The notes: generated by a model not told the origin, from the sequence alone. Shown: positions 1 through 8,885, numbered from the stretch's first letter. The stretch is 51,324 bases of DNA from an uncultured Desulfovibrio sp. (GCA_947038175.1 CAMQVJ010000009.1:1-51324); one strand, 5' to 3'. Made by a program: numbers and translations.

Positions 1-205
1 TTAAATGCCTTTCCTCACGGCGTGGCGTATGCCACCCCCGAAAGCTATCGCCAAGAACGGAAGCCTTTGCCAAGCACAAAAAATATTGCAGTACACATCA
101 CCCAAAACCAAAGACAAAAAACAAAAAGGTAATCATAAAACAATCTTAAATGCCTTTCCTCACGGCGTGGCGTATGCCCCCCCCCCGAAAGCCCACGCCA
201 AGCAC
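1..205. repeat. Duplicated intergenic repeat, two copies
   Basis: A 33-bp stretch at 1-33 recurs exactly at 146-178. The similarity continues after a small indel in a C-run, through the shared words CCCCGAAAGC and CGCCAAG. Both copies contain the self-complementary words GGCG...CGCC. The reading frame open across 5-238 is only translated repeat, with no ribosome binding site and no protein-like composition, so I do not call a gene. The function is unknown. Confidence 0.7.
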
Positions 206-462
206 TTTTGTGTCGCTGTGCCACCCCTCGTAATATGAGCCCGTCACGCAGGACACAATAAGACCCTTCGTACAGGATTACCCTTGCACAAAAAATTTAA
301 GTCCCCATATAAAATAAAAATGAGATTACGAGTTTAATGGGCGCTCTCAAATTGACAAAAGGGCTTTGATTATATAAAACGGAAAAGCGAATGGTTTAAA
401 GTGAACGTTTAAGAAGCACTCGGCTTTATATGTTTTTATAAGTATTAATGAGGACAGTCTCT
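206..462 (+). promoter_or_regulatory. thiS: Leader region of the thi operon, possible promoter
   Basis: No gene is visible here. TTGACA at 352-357 is followed 15 bases later by TATAAA (373-378), a plausible but short-spaced sigma-70 promoter for thiS. I looked for the conserved CUGAGA and GCGUAGGGA parts of a TPP riboswitch and did not find them. The sequence TGAGGA at 449-454 is the ribosome binding site for thiS and favours the ATG at 463 over the ATG at 448. Confidence 0.35.
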
Positions 463-657
463 ATGTACGTGAATGGTGAAGAAATTACGCTGAAATCTAC
501 TCAAAGTTTAGAAGCGTTTCTCCTTGGTAATGCTTATGATGTTAAACGTGTTGCCGTTGAGTATAACGGTAGCGTTGTTCCTCGTGCTGATTTTGACAAA
601 ATTCAATTGTTGGAATCGGATAGCTTGGAAGTTGTGTGTTTTGTTGGTGGTGGCTAA
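463..657 (+). CDS. thiS: Sulfur carrier protein ThiS
   Basis: A 64-residue ubiquitin-fold sulfur carrier. It ends in VGGG, supplying the C-terminal Gly-Gly that is adenylated by ThiF and converted to a thiocarboxylate to feed the thiazole synthase. Length and the ending are normal for the family. The in-frame ATG at 448 has no ribosome binding site, whereas GAGGA lies 8 bases before the ATG at 463, so I take 463. It is the first gene of a thiS-thiF-thiG-thiH run. A near-duplicate of its last codons follows at about 665-687 (GGTGGCT-ATAATAGTTG), which looks like a slippage scar. Confidence 0.92.
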   Translation: MYVNGEEITLKSTQSLEAFLLGNAYDVKRVAVEYNGSVVPRADFDKIQLLESDSLEVVCFVGGG

Positions 658-748
658 TAATAGTTGCGGTGGCTCATAATAGTTGGTCGAAGTGGAAACG
701 TGTTTTTTTGAAGAGCAAAAAGCAAATGTGGATAACAAAAGGTTAAAT

Positions 749-1417
749 ATGAATTCTACTCGATCATTTTATAAGACATCAGAACAAGAAACCTATGCTT
801 TGCTTGTGCAAAGGCATGGCGAAGAAAGACAAGAAAAGTTTGCTCAGGCTTGCGTGGGGATTGCAGGGCTTGGTGGGCTTGGCTCTCATGTGGCTATACA
901 CCTTGCTCGCCTTGGGGTTGGGCGTATTATTTTAGCTGATTTTGATGTGGTGGATGAAACCAATTTGCATCGTCAGCATTATACGAATCGTGATATTGGA
1001 CAGGAAAAGAACGAGGCATTGTTACGCCAATTACGAGAAATTAATCCGTATATTGAGTACGAAGGGCATCATGTGCGCTTAGATTCAAATAATATTCCGT
1101 TTATTTTTTCCATGTGTGATATTATTTGTGAAGCTTTTGATAGTCCTACAGAAAAAGCCATGCTTACAGAATGCGTTCTTACGCAAATGGTGAAGCCTGT
1201 TTTGGTTGGTGCCAATGGCATGGCTGGAATTGGCAGCCCTAACGAAATGGTTGTGAAGCACCCTATGCAGCGCTATTATGTTTGTGGGGATGGTAAAAGT
1301 GATGTGGTTGAAATGAATACGCTTTTTGCCCCAAGGGTTGCTTTGTGCGCCGCTCAGCAAGCGACTGTTATTATGCAACTTATTCTAAAAGAGCTGAATA
1401 TCGATTTTGCAAAGTAA
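749..1417 (+). CDS. thiF: ThiS adenylyltransferase ThiF
   Basis: A 222-residue E1-like enzyme that activates the C-terminus of ThiS by adenylation. The nucleotide-binding loop GLGGLGS sits near residues 40-46, followed by the acidic strand ILADFDVVDETNLHRQ, which is typical of the MoeB/ThiF superfamily. It lacks the paired CxxC zinc motifs of E. coli ThiF and MoeB, so it belongs to the short ThiF subtype. The frame is open from a TTG at 683, but AAAAGG sits 6 bases before the ATG at 749, which I choose. It lies 91 bp after thiS. The thiG gene follows after a 416-bp structured spacer. Confidence 0.9.
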   Translation: MNSTRSFYKTSEQETYALLVQRHGEERQEKFAQACVGIAGLGGLGSHVAIHLARLGVGRIILADFDVVDETNLHRQHYTNRDIGQEKNEALLRQLREINPYIEYEGHHVRLDSNNIPFIFSMCDIICEAFDSPTEKAMLTECVLTQMVKPVLVGANGMAGIGSPNEMVVKHPMQRYYVCGDGKSDVVEMNTLFAPRVALCAAQQATVIMQLILKELNIDFAK

Positions 1418-1833
1418 GATTTTTCCGTGAAAATAGAGTTTAAGGTTATAAATGTAAGTATTTTATTTGTTTCATGTTTTAAAACAATGTAATGAGTTAT
1501 ATAGCATGTAATGATTTATATAACATGTCAACTTTATATGTAAGGCATGTCATTCCAATTTGAGAGGTTTTGCCTCTCGCATTACTCTTTGTTTTCCTTA
1601 GATTTTTTTTCAGAAGCTTAGGCAAACAAACTCGATGAGTTTACCCTTTGGGTAGGAAACTCTCCACTAAAGGACATATGTCCTTTAGAAGCCTCATGCT
1701 TTAGTATTTTTTGTGAACTTTGTTTACAAGAAATACATGATGTGGGGGAGGGGGAGTTCAACTCCCCCAAAAAAAAGTAAACAGGAATGATGCTCTCTAT
1801 AAGGTAAGACAATCTAATAAAAAGGGTAGTATA
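1418..1833. other. Hairpin-rich spacer between thiF and thiG
   Basis: No gene is supported. The first part has irregular repeats of the type GTAATGA-TTATATA-CATGT (about 1485-1550) and a small GAGAGG/CCTCTC hairpin (1561-1577). The second part has three inverted repeats in a row. Hairpin one is 1637-1662 (GAGTTT-ACCC paired with GGGT-AAACTC). A perfect 22-bp palindrome centred on CATATG spans 1667-1688. A 9-bp stem with a one-base centre spans 1750-1768 (GGGGGAGTT/AACTCCCCC) and is followed by an A-run. It has no T-run on the plus strand, so it does not look like a standard terminator. Confidence 0.6.
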
Positions 1834-2625
1834 ATGAAAAATGAGATAAAAAAAGACCTTCTCACGCTTGGATCACACACATTTAGCTCTCGCTTTATTT
1901 TAGGGTCAGGCAAGTATTCTTTAGATTTGATTAACGCTGCTGTTGAAGAAGCGGGCGCACAAATTATTACTCTTGCTTTACGTCGTGCCAATGTGGGCGG
2001 ACTTGCTAATATATTGGATTATATCCCAAAAGGCGTGACCTTATTACCAAATACTTCTGGCGCTCGCACTGCTGAAGAAGCGGTGAGAATAGCTCGTCTT
2101 GCACGGGAATGTGGTTGTGGTGATTTTGTTAAAATTGAAGTTATCCACGACGCTAAATATTTATTGCCTGACAACTATGAAACGACAAAAGCGACAGAAG
2201 TTTTGGCAAAAGAAGGCTTTGTTGTTTTACCTTATATGTACCCTGATCTAAACGCCGCTAGGGATATGGTCAACGCTGGCGCTGCGGCTATTATGCCTCT
2301 TGGTGCGCCTATTGGTACGAATAAAGGCTTAGTAACAAAGGAATTTATTAAAATTCTTATAGATGAAATTGATTTGCCGATTATTGTTGATGCTGGTATT
2401 GGTAAGCCGTCTCAAGCGTGCGAAGCTATGGAAATGGGCGTTGATGCTATTATGGCAAATACCGCCATTGCTACCGCTGGGGATATTCCTGCTATGGCAA
2501 AAGCTTTTCGTATGGCAATTGAAGCAGGGCGAGGCGCTTATAATTCTGGCCTAGGCAGAGTTCTTGACAGAGGAGCTGCGGCTTCTTCTCCTCTTACAGG
2601 TTTTTTGACTGATTCAGGAGAATAA
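1834..2625 (+). CDS. thiG: Thiazole synthase ThiG
   Basis: A 263-residue TIM-barrel enzyme that condenses deoxyxylulose 5-phosphate, dehydroglycine and ThiS thiocarboxylate into the thiazole phosphate of thiamine. Visible signatures are the N-terminal GSGKYS (about residues 24-29), the Schiff-base lysine in FVKIEV (Lys100), and the phosphate-binding segments around [11 protein letters not shown] and NTAIA near the C-terminus. Length and start are normal, with an AAAGGG ribosome binding site upstream. The stop is 2 bases before thiH, so the two are translated from one message and their products act as partners. Confidence 0.96.
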   Translation: MKNEIKKDLLTLGSHTFSSRFILGSGKYSLDLINAAVEEAGAQIITLALRRANVGGLANILDYIPKGVTLLPNTSGARTAEEAVRIARLARECGCGDFVKIEVIHDAKYLLPDNYETTKATEVLAKEGFVVLPYMYPDLNAARDMVNAGAAAIMPLGAPIGTNKGLVTKEFIKILIDEIDLPIIVDAGIGKPSQACEAMEMGVDAIMANTAIATAGDIPAMAKAFRMAIEAGRGAYNSGLGRVLDRGAAASSPLTGFLTDSGE

Positions 2626-2627
2626 AT

Positions 2628-3764
2628 ATGTCAATGAAATATATGCCACATATGGAACAACTTGATCACTCTATGATGGATGAACTCTTGGCGGAAGTGA
2701 ATGCCGTTGATTTTACAGCGTTTACAGAGCACGATGTGCGTCACGCTTTAGATCAAGAGTATTTGAGTTTTAGCGATTTTGCGGCTCTTCTTTCACCTGC
2801 GGCCTTGCCTATGCTTGAAATAATTGCTCAAAAAGCTCAAGTTGAAACTCGTAAACGCTTTGGTAATACCATTTGCCTTTTTACGCCTCTTTACATTGCG
2901 AATCATTGCGCAAACCATTGTATATATTGTGGTTTTAATTGCCATAATGATATCCAACGTGGGCAACTCACTTTTGATGAAATTGAAAGAGAATTTAGAG
3001 CAATAGCTGAAACAGGCTTGAAAGATATTCTGATTCTCACAGGGGAGCACAGAGCAAAATCAAGCGTTGAATATATAGCGGAAGCTTGCCGTTTAGCTCG
3101 TAAGTTTTTTACTTCGGTCGGTATCGAAGTTTATCCTATGAACTCCGATGAATACGCTCTTTTACATGAAGCAGGGGTTGATTTTGTTTCTGTTTATCAA
3201 GAAACATATAATCCAGAAACCTATGATGTGAAACATTTGGCTGGCCCTAAAAAAGTCTTTCCTTATCGTTTTTATTCACAAGAGCGCGCCCTTATGGGGG
3301 GTATGCGTGGTGTTGGTTTTGGGGCTTTGCTTGGTCTTGATGATTTTCGTAAGGACGCATACGCCACTGGACTGCATGCTTTCTATATTCAAAAGAAATA
3401 TCCGTCGGCTGAAATTTCCTTTTCTTGCCCACGACTTCGCCCTATTGTTAATGATGCCAGCATAAATCCAAGAGATGTGCACGAACCGCAATTATTGCAA
3501 GTTATGTGTGCGTATCGATTGCTTATGCCTTATGCAGGAGTGAATATTTCCACAAGAGAACGAGACGTTTTTCGGGATAATGTCATAAAAATATGTGCAA
3601 CACGTATTTCTGCTGGCGTTAAAACAGGCGTTGGCGGACACGAAGAAGAAGAAAAAGGCGATGCGCAATTTGTTATTTCTGATGAGCGTTCCGTTGATGA
3701 TGTGGTTGATGCTATCAATGCACGTGGCTTGCAAGCTGCTATGACAGATTATGTGTTTGTGTAA
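2628..3764 (+). CDS. thiH: 2-iminoacetate synthase ThiH
   Basis: A 378-residue radical SAM tyrosine lyase that makes dehydroglycine (2-iminoacetate) from tyrosine for ThiG. The cluster motif C-x3-C-x2-C is at Cys94, Cys98 and Cys101 (HCANHCIYCGF). The family C-terminal BATS-type region follows. GGAG precedes the ATG by 8 bases, and the gene starts 2 bases after thiG. Using ThiH rather than ThiO fits an anaerobe. Confidence 0.96.
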   Translation: MSMKYMPHMEQLDHSMMDELLAEVNAVDFTAFTEHDVRHALDQEYLSFSDFAALLSPAALPMLEIIAQKAQVETRKRFGNTICLFTPLYIANHCANHCIYCGFNCHNDIQRGQLTFDEIEREFRAIAETGLKDILILTGEHRAKSSVEYIAEACRLARKFFTSVGIEVYPMNSDEYALLHEAGVDFVSVYQETYNPETYDVKHLAGPKKVFPYRFYSQERALMGGMRGVGFGALLGLDDFRKDAYATGLHAFYIQKKYPSAEISFSCPRLRPIVNDASINPRDVHEPQLLQVMCAYRLLMPYAGVNISTRERDVFRDNVIKICATRISAGVKTGVGGHEEEEKGDAQFVISDERSVDDVVDAINARGLQAAMTDYVFV

Positions 3765-3882
3765 ATAGTACAGCAGTGTAGATGGTATAGTAATGTAATG
3801 AATGTTGATGTATTTATATCAATGTATTTATATTAGTGTATTTCTATAGATGTATTTATATCAATTGTTTTATATGGATGAG
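3765..3882. repeat. Short AT-rich direct repeats after thiH
   Basis: The word (G)ATGTATTTATAT appears about four times in degenerate form between 3808 and 3865. It looks like replication slippage in an intergenic region, and no function is evident. Confidence 0.5.
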
Positions 3883-3918
3883 AGCCTGTTGCGATGTGAC
3901 AGGCTTTTATTCTTTAGA
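3883..3918 (+). terminator. Rho-independent terminator after thiH
   Basis: AGCCTGT (3883-3889) pairs with ACAGGCT (3899-3905) around a 9-base loop and is followed by TTTTATTCTTT. It separates thiSFGH from the ThiE-like gene downstream, so the latter may have its own start or depend on read-through. Confidence 0.75.
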
Positions 3919-3986
3919 GTGTCTTGCTTTTTTGTGAGTCTATAAAAATAGATTTACGGCAGGGGGGCATTAAAAAGGTCGTGTAT

Positions 3987-4904
3987 ATGAGCGTGATTTG
4001 TGTGACACAAAAAAGTGCGGTTCAAGGGGATTTTCTTGGCAGAATAGAAGAAATTTTGAAGGCTAAACCCTATGCTCTTATTTTGCGGGAAAAAGAACTT
4101 TCAGAAGAGGACTATAGAGTGTTAGCACATAATGTTCATGCGCTTTGTCTTCAATACGAAGTTCCGCTTTTTTTGAATGCGAACCTAGAATACACCCTGC
4201 CATTGGCGAAAAAGCTTGCCTGCGGAGTGCATACTTCTTTTAGTAATTTCAAGGGAATACTTGAGAATTATAAAAGTGTTTTTGGGGAGAGAGAGAGTTT
4301 TGCTGACGGGAATATAGCTAAAGAAAATTCTGTGCAGAAGAATATAACTAAAAAAAATGTTAGTCAAAAAAGTATAATTGAAGACCGTTTCGCTCAAGAA
4401 ACCGTGGGTACAGAAAAATCTGCTGAAGATGAACTTGTGGACGCTGATTATCATGTGAAAATTGGGGTCTCCATTCATAGTGTAGACGAAGCAATATTTA
4501 TTGCGGAAAATTATCATTTATGCACGCCATGTGAAAAAACGTATTCTGCTTCTGCATGCGATGGGGCTGGGCAGTCTTCCTCTTGTTGTCTGTCTAGTTG
4601 TCTGGCTAGTTCTTTGGCTAATTGTCCGTCTAGTTCTTTGCCTACGCATTTGGCTCTTTCCCATGTCATAGCTGGGCATATTTTTTCAACGGATTGCAAA
4701 AAAGGCCTAGAACCTAGGGGCTTGGATTTTTTACAAAGTATAGTTGATAGTATACCGAGCACTCTTTCTCTTTTTGCCATTGGTGGGATAAACCCAGAAA
4801 GAATGCCTGCTCTTTTAAAGACAGGTGTTAAGGGTGCTGCGGTGATGAGTTCCCTTATGACATGCAAAAATCCCACTGCACTTATGAAAGAACTACATAA
4901 ATAG
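3987..4904 (+). CDS. Thiamine phosphate synthase family protein (ThiE/TenI-like) with two inserts
   Basis: The core is that of the ThiE/TenI TIM barrel. Visible are the N-terminal strand VICVTQKS, the helix-strand ALILREKELSEEDYRVLA, HVIAGHIFSTDCKKGLEPRGL, and the phosphate-binding end FAIGGINPERMPALL...GAAVMSS. The protein is about 305 residues instead of about 210, because two low-complexity stretches are inserted. One is Lys/Asn/Gln-rich (around residues 100-150). The other is Ser/Cys/Leu-rich (around 185-225) and is coded by repeats of the type TCTAGTTGTCTGGCTAGTTC. The usual HLGQ segment reads HTSF, so synthase activity is not assured. The frame is open from TTG 3924, but ATG 3987 with an upstream AAAAGG is preferred. 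Its position after thiSFGH supports a thiamine role. Confidence 0.75.
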   Translation: MSVICVTQKSAVQGDFLGRIEEILKAKPYALILREKELSEEDYRVLAHNVHALCLQYEVPLFLNANLEYTLPLAKKLACGVHTSFSNFKGILENYKSVFGERESFADGNIAKENSVQKNITKKNVSQKSIIEDRFAQETVGTEKSAEDELVDADYHVKIGVSIHSVDEAIFIAENYHLCTPCEKTYSASACDGAGQSSSCCLSSCLASSLANCPSSSLPTHLALSHVIAGHIFSTDCKKGLEPRGLDFLQSIVDSIPSTLSLFAIGGINPERMPALLKTGVKGAAVMSSLMTCKNPTALMKELHK

Positions 4905-4992
4905 GCAGAGGGATTTTAATATTTTCTCAAATAGAAATACGTATTTTCTTTACGCTTATCGCTTTACGGAAGAGGTATTTTAAAACTTTTTT

Positions 4993-5907
4993 CTAAAACT
5001 TATGGGCACGGAGAAAACAAGAGGTGAGAATTGCACCCGCTTGGGCGACGTTGAGTGAATCAAATTCTCGCAAAAATGGTATGGAAAGATTGTGGTGGCA
5101 GTGTTTTTGAACTCCCTGACGAACTCCACTTTCTTCACTTCCAAGCACAAGCAGAGCAGGCAACTGAAGAATAGTGCTTTCCGTATTATCACGAGTTATT
5201 ATTTTTGAATCATCAGATTGCTGAGACTGCGGCGCATGGCTTGCCAAAGCATTAATGCCGCCAAGTTGTGCGCAATACGTGGTGAAGCCTGATTTAGCCG
5301 CAAGTTCCACAGTTCTGGCGAGATTCACCACTTCTGAAATGGGGAGTTTTTCTAAACTACCAGCAGCAGAGCGTTGCGCTCCTGGTCCTAAAAAAGCGCT
5401 ATTATGTCTTGGTACAATAAGGCCTGCAACCCCTAATGCGTAGAGTGTGCGCACAAGTGTACCCACATTACCAGGATCTAAAACTTGGTCAAGGGCAACA
5501 ATAAGAGGCAAAGGAGCGTCAAAGGCTTGTTCAAGTAAATCCTCCGCAGGGATATAAGACATACCCCGAAGGCGAGCCGCAACACCTTGATGCTGTACAC
5601 CATCGCAAAGACGAGAAAGAGCGTCATCTTCAGATAGTGTGAAGCGCACGTGATGCTCTCTACATAAATCAAGTACAAGGTTGCTTTCTTTGTTGGATCG
5701 CCCTTTACGAAGAAAAACATGGTCGATTTTTCCCGCATCAGATTGTAAAAGTTCCAAAACAGGCTTTAGGCCTGGCAAAATATTGAGATTTTCACTCTTC
5801 CGATCTGTATGTTTTTGAGAGGAAAACTGTGGTTTGCTTTTATTGTTTGATGTATAGTTTTTTTTGTATGGTCTTTTTGTATCATACTGGAAAGATTCAT
5901 CTCTCAT
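4993..5907 (-). CDS. rlmB: TrmH/SpoU-family rRNA 2'-O-methyltransferase (RlmB-like)
   Basis: A SPOUT-class RNA ribose methyltransferase of about 304 residues. After a basic Asn/Lys-rich tail it has a substrate-binding segment (LPGLKPVLELL...), then the trefoil-knot motifs: DQVLDPGNVGTLVRTLYALGV, the GAQRSAAGSLEKLP loop, LLVLGSEESGVRQGV, and the C-terminal SLNVAQAGAILTSCFL that forms the knot and AdoMet pocket. The ATG at 5907 has AAGGA 10 bases upstream; a TTG two codons earlier is the alternative. It carries an insert of about 30 residues rich in Gln, Ser and Asp (HAPQSQQSDDSK) before the last motif. It is divergent from mltD over a 134-bp promoter region and convergent with the ThiE-like gene. 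Confidence 0.85.
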   Translation of the reverse strand: MRDESFQYDTKRPYKKNYTSNNKSKPQFSSQKHTDRKSENLNILPGLKPVLELLQSDAGKIDHVFLRKGRSNKESNLVLDLCREHHVRFTLSEDDALSRLCDGVQHQGVAARLRGMSYIPAEDLLEQAFDAPLPLIVALDQVLDPGNVGTLVRTLYALGVAGLIVPRHNSAFLGPGAQRSAAGSLEKLPISEVVNLARTVELAAKSGFTTYCAQLGGINALASHAPQSQQSDDSKIITRDNTESTILQLPALLVLGSEESGVRQGVQKHCHHNLSIPFLREFDSLNVAQAGAILTSCFLRAHKF

Positions 5908-6041
5908 GTTCAAGTATTCCTTGTCGCTTGTTAGAAACTAAAAAAAAATAATTTATTAACCTTGCACATTTTCTATTTTCCAAGCATACTTTATTGCTAC
6001 AAGAATACAAGTATTTTTAATATGTGTTTTAAAGGGAGAAT

Positions 6042-8270
6042 ATGTTAACAATAATTAAATCTAAGAAAGTGTCTTGTAAAAAGGTTGCTCATACTTTTTT
6101 ACTTGCTTTTATGTGCTTTTTCTTAGCTGCGTGTGGAGCGAAAAATGTACCCACCAACGAAAATGATAATTTAGTTTCCACAGAAGATTCTATCTATGAT
6201 AATTATAATATAGCTATTGATGATGATAATATTCCTCTTCTTGATCCTGAAAAAAAAGCTCTTCTCTCTCGTGGTGAACTCGATAAAAACCTCACCGCTA
6301 GTGAACTTCGCCTCGTCGAAATTTATTATAAAAGCTACCTTCATAAATCCCGTATTACGATTAGACGTTTTATGTACAGAGCCTTGCCTTACCTTGCGTA
6401 TACTCGTGAAGTTTTTCGTAGCAGAGGCTTACCTGAAGAATTAGCCTTCTTGGCGTTTATCGAAAGTGGCTATAATCCTTGGGCTATTTCTAGATCAAAT
6501 GCTATGGGAATGTGGCAATTTATGGCGCCTACTGGTCGCCAATATGGATTGGTACAGGATTGGTGGATGGATGAACGCCGTAACCCGTATAAAGCTACCC
6601 ATGCCGCCGCTCAATATTTAGGTGAACTCTATGATATCTTTGGCGATTGGAATCTTGCCATTGCTGCTTATAACGCAGGTCCTGGTAAAATTGGGCGCGC
6701 GTTAGAAGCTACAGGTGCTACGAATTTCTTTGATCTTGTTGCTAAAAATCATACCATGCGGTCTGGAAGGCTTCGCCTAAAAGAAGAAACAATTCAATAT
6801 GTTCCTCGCTATCTTGCCATGATTAAGATTATGAGAAACTTTGAAGCTCTTGGATTTGAGCCAGAAGCCCACACCCTAAAAGGGAATAAGCCGATGATTA
6901 CGGTTCCAGGGGTTGAGGTAAAAGCGAAACCTGGTACAGATCTTGCCTCTATTGCGAAAGAACTTGGCATGACGTGGACGCAGTTTTCCGCTTATAACCC
7001 AGCGTTTCGCCGTTATATAACTCCGCCTGATCGTGAAACAAGTTTTTATGTTCCTTATAATTTACAACAGAAAGCGATACTTGCAAGTAAATCAACCCCT
7101 AATGTTGGTTGGTCAACGTATAAAGTTGTGCGAGGGGATACCCTCTCTAAAATAAGCAGAAAAACAGGTGTTCCTGTTTCTGTTTTACGCACGAGCAATA
7201 TAAAAAGTGAACCCCTAAAAGTAGGGTCTCAACTTCGTATTCCTGGGCGTGCTGGTGCGGTCAATTCTTATGTGGCGTCAAGTAATGAACCTGAAGAAGT
7301 TTCAAGAAGTCAAGGCTATACCTATAAAGTGCGCCGTGGTGATACCTTTAGTACTATCGCTAGTCGTCATAAATTAACAACTAAGCAATTAGCTGCAGCA
7401 AACCCATCTGTTAAAAATGTTCGTAACATAAAATCAGGACAACGACTCTTTATTCCTCGTACTCAAGTTGCTCAAAATACAACACGCCAAAAACAAGCAA
7501 ATACGAGGCAAGCAAAAGTAGCCAGCGGTTCACAAGTAAATAAATCCGCAAGTTTCCATACCGTTAAAAGTGGCGATACTCTGTATTCTATTTCAAGAAA
7601 ATACGGCATCTCAAGCACTGACCTACGCAATGCAAATAAACAACTAAATGCAAATAACCTTAGATTAGGGCAACGTGTTAATCTTCACGCTGACAGCGCA
7701 ACCGCTTATGCGACGTACACAGTGAAAAAGGGGGATTCCTTTACCGCTATCGCTCGTAAACACGGTATGAGCGTTGCCAGCCTTGCAGAAGCAAATCCAA
7801 ACTTGCGCTCTCGTTCAAATCTTGCGTTAGGGCAAAAATTGAATGTTCCTAATTCTGGCACGCTAGTTGCGCAAGTCAATTCAAACGAAGTGACCCAAAA
7901 ACCAAAAGCAAAATCATCTGAGCCTACAAAGATTTATAGTGTCAAGAAAGGGGATTCCTTCCACTCCATTGCTCGTGATCATGGGCTTACTCAAGATGAA
8001 CTAGCCGACGTGAATCCAAATATTGTTTCTCGTACACGCATTAGTATTGGGCAAAGAATAAATGTGCCTAGCTCTTCTTTGCTTACTATTTCACCGCAAA
8101 GGCAAGCAGCTACACAAGCTACACAATCCTATACTGTGAGAAAAGGTGATACCTATTGGAGTATTTCTCAGCGCTTTGGAATGAGCTCAAACGAACTTTT
8201 AGCTCTTAATAAACGCACAAAGTCCGATATTCTTTCCATAGGCTCAAAAATAAAAGTTCATGTGAATTAG
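6042..8270 (+). CDS. mltD: MltD-like membrane-bound lytic murein transglycosylase with six LysM domains
   Basis: A 742-residue lipoprotein that cleaves peptidoglycan glycan strands. The signal peptide ends in the lipobox LAAC with Cys31 as the lipidated residue. The SLT catalytic domain contains the glutamate in FIESGYNPWA (Glu141) and the MGMWQFMAPTGRQYGL motif, and AAYNAGPGKIGRAL follows. After it come a degenerate LysM-like segment (about residues 295-345) and six clear LysM repeats, each starting (Y/H)xV(K/R)xGD(T/S) and ending with GxxLxIP-like strands. That is more LysM units than the two or three common in MltD. AAGGGAG precedes the ATG closely. A hairpin after the stop ends the transcript. 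Confidence 0.93.
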   Translation: MLTIIKSKKVSCKKVAHTFLLAFMCFFLAACGAKNVPTNENDNLVSTEDSIYDNYNIAIDDDNIPLLDPEKKALLSRGELDKNLTASELRLVEIYYKSYLHKSRITIRRFMYRALPYLAYTREVFRSRGLPEELAFLAFIESGYNPWAISRSNAMGMWQFMAPTGRQYGLVQDWWMDERRNPYKATHAAAQYLGELYDIFGDWNLAIAAYNAGPGKIGRALEATGATNFFDLVAKNHTMRSGRLRLKEETIQYVPRYLAMIKIMRNFEALGFEPEAHTLKGNKPMITVPGVEVKAKPGTDLASIAKELGMTWTQFSAYNPAFRRYITPPDRETSFYVPYNLQQKAILASKSTPNVGWSTYKVVRGDTLSKISRKTGVPVSVLRTSNIKSEPLKVGSQLRIPGRAGAVNSYVASSNEPEEVSRSQGYTYKVRRGDTFSTIASRHKLTTKQLAAANPSVKNVRNIKSGQRLFIPRTQVAQNTTRQKQANTRQAKVASGSQVNKSASFHTVKSGDTLYSISRKYGISSTDLRNANKQLNANNLRLGQRVNLHADSATAYATYTVKKGDSFTAIARKHGMSVASLAEANPNLRSRSNLALGQKLNVPNSGTLVAQVNSNEVTQKPKAKSSEPTKIYSVKKGDSFHSIARDHGLTQDELADVNPNIVSRTRISIGQRINVPSSSLLTISPQRQAATQATQSYTVRKGDTYWSISQRFGMSSNELLALNKRTKSDILSIGSKIKVHVN

Positions 8271-8300
8271 AATAATATAATAAATATAAATAGCTTATGT

Positions 8301-8340
8301 GGGTGTTTGGACTTTGTTTCAAACACCCCTTTACTTTATA
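8301..8340 (+). terminator. Terminator after mltD
   Basis: GGGTGTTTG (8301-8309) pairs with CAAACACCC (8320-8328) around a 10-base loop, followed by a T-rich but interrupted tail. It is placed 30 bp after the mltD stop and just before ssrA. Confidence 0.7.
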
Positions 8341-8384
8341 TGAAATTAGACTTATCTTTCTTTTGTGGAACTCTCCCATTATTT

Positions 8385-8770
8385 GGGGGCGCATTGGCTT
8401 CGACGTGGACGAAGAAGCCAAGGTTGCAGGTCGAGGCGCCGCTGGCCTCGTAAAAAGCGGCAACAATGTAATTGCAAACAATAACGATTACGCTTACTCT
8501 TACGCTGCTTAATTGACGCGATAGAGTAAACACTGATCTCCTCGGAGGTCACGTCTAACCGGTAGATGCCTAATATATCGGTGCGGCGCAAAATTATTGG
8601 GCTGGCAGTACTTTTTGTCTTACGGGAGTGCTGTGAGAACTTACATAGGGCTAACTAAACACAACCTGTTCAAGGGTCAAGTGTTTGGTGATATTATACT
8701 TGAACTAAACCTGTAGAAGCTTTGTGTGGACCGTTTGCGGACGGGGGTTCAATTCCCCCCGCCTCCACCA
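8385..8770 (+). ncRNA. ssrA: Transfer-messenger RNA (tmRNA)
   Basis: The 5' end GGGGGCG pairs with CGCCTCC before the 3' terminal ACCA (CCA encoded at 8768-8770). The D-loop-like start GCATTGGCTTCGACGTGG and the T-arm GGGGGTTCAATTCCCCC are standard. The tag reading frame runs from GCA at 8474 to TAA at 8510-8512 and encodes ANNNDYAYSYAA, close to the tags known from Desulfovibrio. tmRNA rescues stalled ribosomes and tags the product for proteolysis. Its 3' end is the integration site of the mobile element that follows. Confidence 0.96.
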
Positions 8771-8878
8771 TCTAGTGATTCAATGAGAGTCAAAGAAATT
8801 CAAAATACCCATGATAGTCAAGCTATTATGGGTATTTTTTTGTCCTTTTTCGTCCTATAAAATCCGCCTAGGTTCGGT
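8748..8878 (+). repeat. Left attachment-site repeat (attL) including the ssrA 3' end
   Basis: These 131 bases recur at 30840-30970 with only five substitutions, and the first 46 are identical. The repeat begins inside the T-arm of ssrA (TTCAATTCCCCCCGCCTCC), so the tmRNA stays intact after integration. This is the classical arrangement for tyrosine integrases that use tRNA or tmRNA ends. It also carries the ssrA terminator. Confidence 0.9.
8806..8842 (+). terminator. Terminator of ssrA
   Basis: AATACCCATGATAG pairs imperfectly with CTATTATGGGTATT around TCAAG, followed by a run of seven T. The same hairpin, with compensatory-looking changes in the stem, is present in the right repeat at 30898-30935. 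Confidence 0.8.
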
Positions 8879-8885
8879 GTGTAGT

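Noticed and set aside
5-238. Open frame of 77 residues at the window start
   Set aside because: It runs through a duplicated intergenic repeat, has no ribosome binding site and a composition unlike protein.
206-462. Possible TPP riboswitch before thiS
   Set aside because: The expected conserved words of the TPP aptamer are absent in the leader, and the spacer before thiG also lacks them.
508-738. Minus-strand frame over thiS
   Set aside because: It is antisense to a clear thiS gene and has no protein signature.
1750-1778. Hairpin GGGGGAGTT/AACTCCCCC as terminator
   Set aside because: It is followed by A and not T on the plus strand and has no T-run on the other strand.
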